The notes under the pieces are model-generated. The model was not told where the DNA came from. It made no database searches and saw only the letters and a program-made list of their open reading frames with translations. Shown one piece after another: positions 5,044 to 6,492 of a stretch of DNA of 6,492 nucleotides (positions are counted from its first letter, which is position 1; each line of letters opens with the position of its first letter). Origin of the DNA: an uncultured Candidatus Saccharibacteria bacterium (GTDB lineage: Bacteria > Patescibacteriota > Saccharimonadia > Saccharimonadales > UBA4665); assembly GCA_903836325.1 (NCBI GenBank), contig CAILQE010000010.1, forward strand, positions 1 through 6,492, in the 5' to 3' direction. Made by a program: the position numbers and the translations under genes.

Positions 5044-6492
5044 ATGACTAGTTATAAATATATTAAATTCTTCAATCAAATAGGAATTAAAGATATTCCA
5101 GTCGTCGGAGGTAAGAATGCATCTCTGGGAGAGATGTATCAAAACCTCGCAAATAAAGGCATCCAAATACCAAACGGTATCGCAACTACATCGGATGCCT
5201 ATTTTTATTTCCTTAAAGAATCAGGTTTAGACAATAAGATTCGAGAAAAAATAAATAATATCGATACTAATAATTTACGCAAATTAAGTAAGGTATCTCA
5301 AGAAATAAGAGATTTAATAATTAAGACTCCATTTCCTAAAGATCTTGAAGAAGAAATATCTAGGGCGTATTTAGAACTTTCTAAATCTGAAAAAATAAAT
5401 AACTTAGTTGTTGCCGTTAGATCTTCAGCAACAGCAGAAGATCTCCCAGATGCTTCATTCGCAGGTCAACAAGATACATACCTTAATATTTCCGGAGTAA
5501 ACAATGTACTAATTTCTACTAAGAAATGTATAGCTTCTCTATTTAATGACCGAGCAATTGTATATAGAAAAGATAATAAATATGATCATACTGATGTTGC
5601 TTTATCAGTGGGTATACAGCAATTAGTTGACGCTAAGTCTGCGGGGGTTATTTTCACCATAGATACTGAGAGTGGATTTAAGGATGTGGTAGTAGTCAGT
5701 AGCTCATGGGGTCTTGGAGAAAATGTTGTTCAGGGGCATATCTCACCGGATGAATTTACTGTATTCAAGCCAACCATGGCAATTATTAAAAGACACTTAG
5801 GTAGCAAAGAAAAGAAAATGGTTAGCTTCAAAAAAGATGTACTTAAAAATATCAAAACTACCGAAAAGGAAAGAAGTAGTTACTCGATAAATGAAGATCA
5901 GGTTGTTTTGCTTTCAAAATGGGCTGTGAGTATTGAAGAGCACTACAAACGTCCTATGGATATTGAATGGGCATTAGATAAAAAAACAAATAAGTTATTT
6001 ATTCTTCAAGCAAGACCTGAAACAGTTAGATCAAGAGATGACGTAAATGTAGTAGAGCAATATGAGCTTCTTGAAAAAAGCGAAACAATAGTAAGTGGAA
6101 CAAGTGTGGGAAGTAAAATTGGAGCTGGGAAAATTTGTAAAATAGATCACGTTAAAGATATTGAGAAATTCATTCCAGGTAGTGTACTAGTTACAGAAAT
6201 GACTGACCCAGACTGGGTTCCAATTATGAAACAGGCAAGTGCGATAGTTACAAATACGGGTGGAAGAACCTGTCATGCGGCTATTATTTCCAGAGAACTT
6301 GGAATACCTTGCGTTGTAGGAACTAAAAATGCAACTAAAATACTTAAGCAGGGTAAAGATATAACCGTAGATTGTTCTAATGGTGACGAGGGACGTGTAT
6401 ATAACGGGATTTTAAAATTTAAAGTTAATATTACTAATATTAAAAATCTAAAAAGACCTAAAACTAAAATTATGATGAATGTGGGTCATCCT
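5044..6492 (+). CDS. ppsA: Phosphoenolpyruvate synthase (pyruvate, water dikinase), 3' end outside window
   Basis: The frame is open from ATG 5044 to the right edge (483 codons), so about 300 residues are missing against the ~790-aa E. coli enzyme. It makes PEP from pyruvate and ATP (with water) through a phosphohistidine, in the cytoplasm. The N-terminal ATP-binding domain (PPDK_N) shows VGGKNASLGEM, VRSSATAEDLPDASFAGQQ (125-143), SSWGLGENVVQG (220-231), MDIEWA (305-310) and ILQARPET (320-327). The swivelling phosphohistidine domain follows with TGGRTCHAA, where His411 is the phosphorylated residue (E. coli His421). Thr409 is the position that the PpsR-type regulator phosphorylates in other bacteria. 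The last residues, KIMMNVGHP, open the PEP/pyruvate-binding barrel, which is cut off. The Q-T-Y-L-N-I and GLGENVVQG wording favours PEP synthase over pyruvate phosphate dikinase. The start fits the family N-terminus. Confidence 0.93.
   Translation, partial: MTSYKYIKFFNQIGIKDIPVVGGKNASLGEMYQNLANKGIQIPNGIATTSDAYFYFLKESGLDNKIREKINNIDTNNLRKLSKVSQEIRDLIIKTPFPKDLEEEISRAYLELSKSEKINNLVVAVRSSATAEDLPDASFAGQQDTYLNISGVNNVLISTKKCIASLFNDRAIVYRKDNKYDHTDVALSVGIQQLVDAKSAGVIFTIDTESGFKDVVVVSSSWGLGENVVQGHISPDEFTVFKPTMAIIKRHLGSKEKKMVSFKKDVLKNIKTTEKERSSYSINEDQVVLLSKWAVSIEEHYKRPMDIEWALDKKTNKLFILQARPETVRSRDDVNVVEQYELLEKSETIVSGTSVGSKIGAGKICKIDHVKDIEKFIPGSVLVTEMTDPDWVPIMKQASAIVTNTGGRTCHAAIISRELGIPCVVGTKNATKILKQGKDITVDCSNGDEGRVYNGILKFKVNITNIKNLKRPKTKIMMNVGHP

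Noticed and set aside
4963..5166. Open frame of 67 codons on the minus strand covering the start of PEP synthase
   Set aside because: It overlaps the conserved ppsA N-terminus and the intergenic promoter region. Its hydrophobic end comes from AT-rich intergenic sequence.

Overview
The window looks like an AT-rich bacterial chromosome segment that uses TGA, TAA and TAG all as stops. The clearest taxonomic hint is the CBS-containing GuaB1-type GMP reductase, which reads very like the mycobacterial protein over its whole length. GuaB1 is known from Actinobacteria, and I recall it also from Saccharibacteria-type Patescibacteria (CPR). The low GC, lack of Shine-Dalgarno sites and promoter boxes sitting next to start codons fit a small-genome Patescibacteria-like organism better than a high-GC actinobacterium. 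This placement is inference, not proof. There are no mobile elements, RNA genes or CRISPR arrays that I can see.

Layout. 1-228 is the 3' end of a secreted-type beta-propeller repeat gene, closed by a strong intrinsic terminator (251-280). An AT-rich gap follows. Next come three plus-strand genes, each with its own promoter-like boxes: an unrecognised 186-aa protein (444-1004), an 86-aa three-helix membrane protein (1038-1298) and a DUF2268-like zinc metallopeptidase (1412-2050) with a hairpin-forming leader. They converge on a minus-strand block, read from right to left: a Nudix hydrolase (4955-4542), an overlapping D-2-hydroxyacid dehydrogenase-like protein (4552-3614) and guaB1 (3554-2118), which has its own promoter. 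Divergent from the Nudix gene, phosphoenolpyruvate synthase (5044 onward) runs off the right edge after 483 codons.

How the genes fit together. The Nudix and dehydrogenase genes overlap and are probably one transcript. GuaB1 is predicted to reduce GMP to IMP, so scavenged guanine nucleotides can feed adenine nucleotide synthesis. PEP synthase makes PEP from pyruvate and ATP. These are housekeeping and salvage functions rather than one dedicated system, and I see no convincing undescribed multi-gene system. The points most worth a second look are the dehydrogenase homologue that appears to lack its catalytic His and Glu, the GMP-reductase signatures in an IMPDH-looking gene, the recurrent near-leaderless promoter arrangement, and the unrecognised 186-aa protein.
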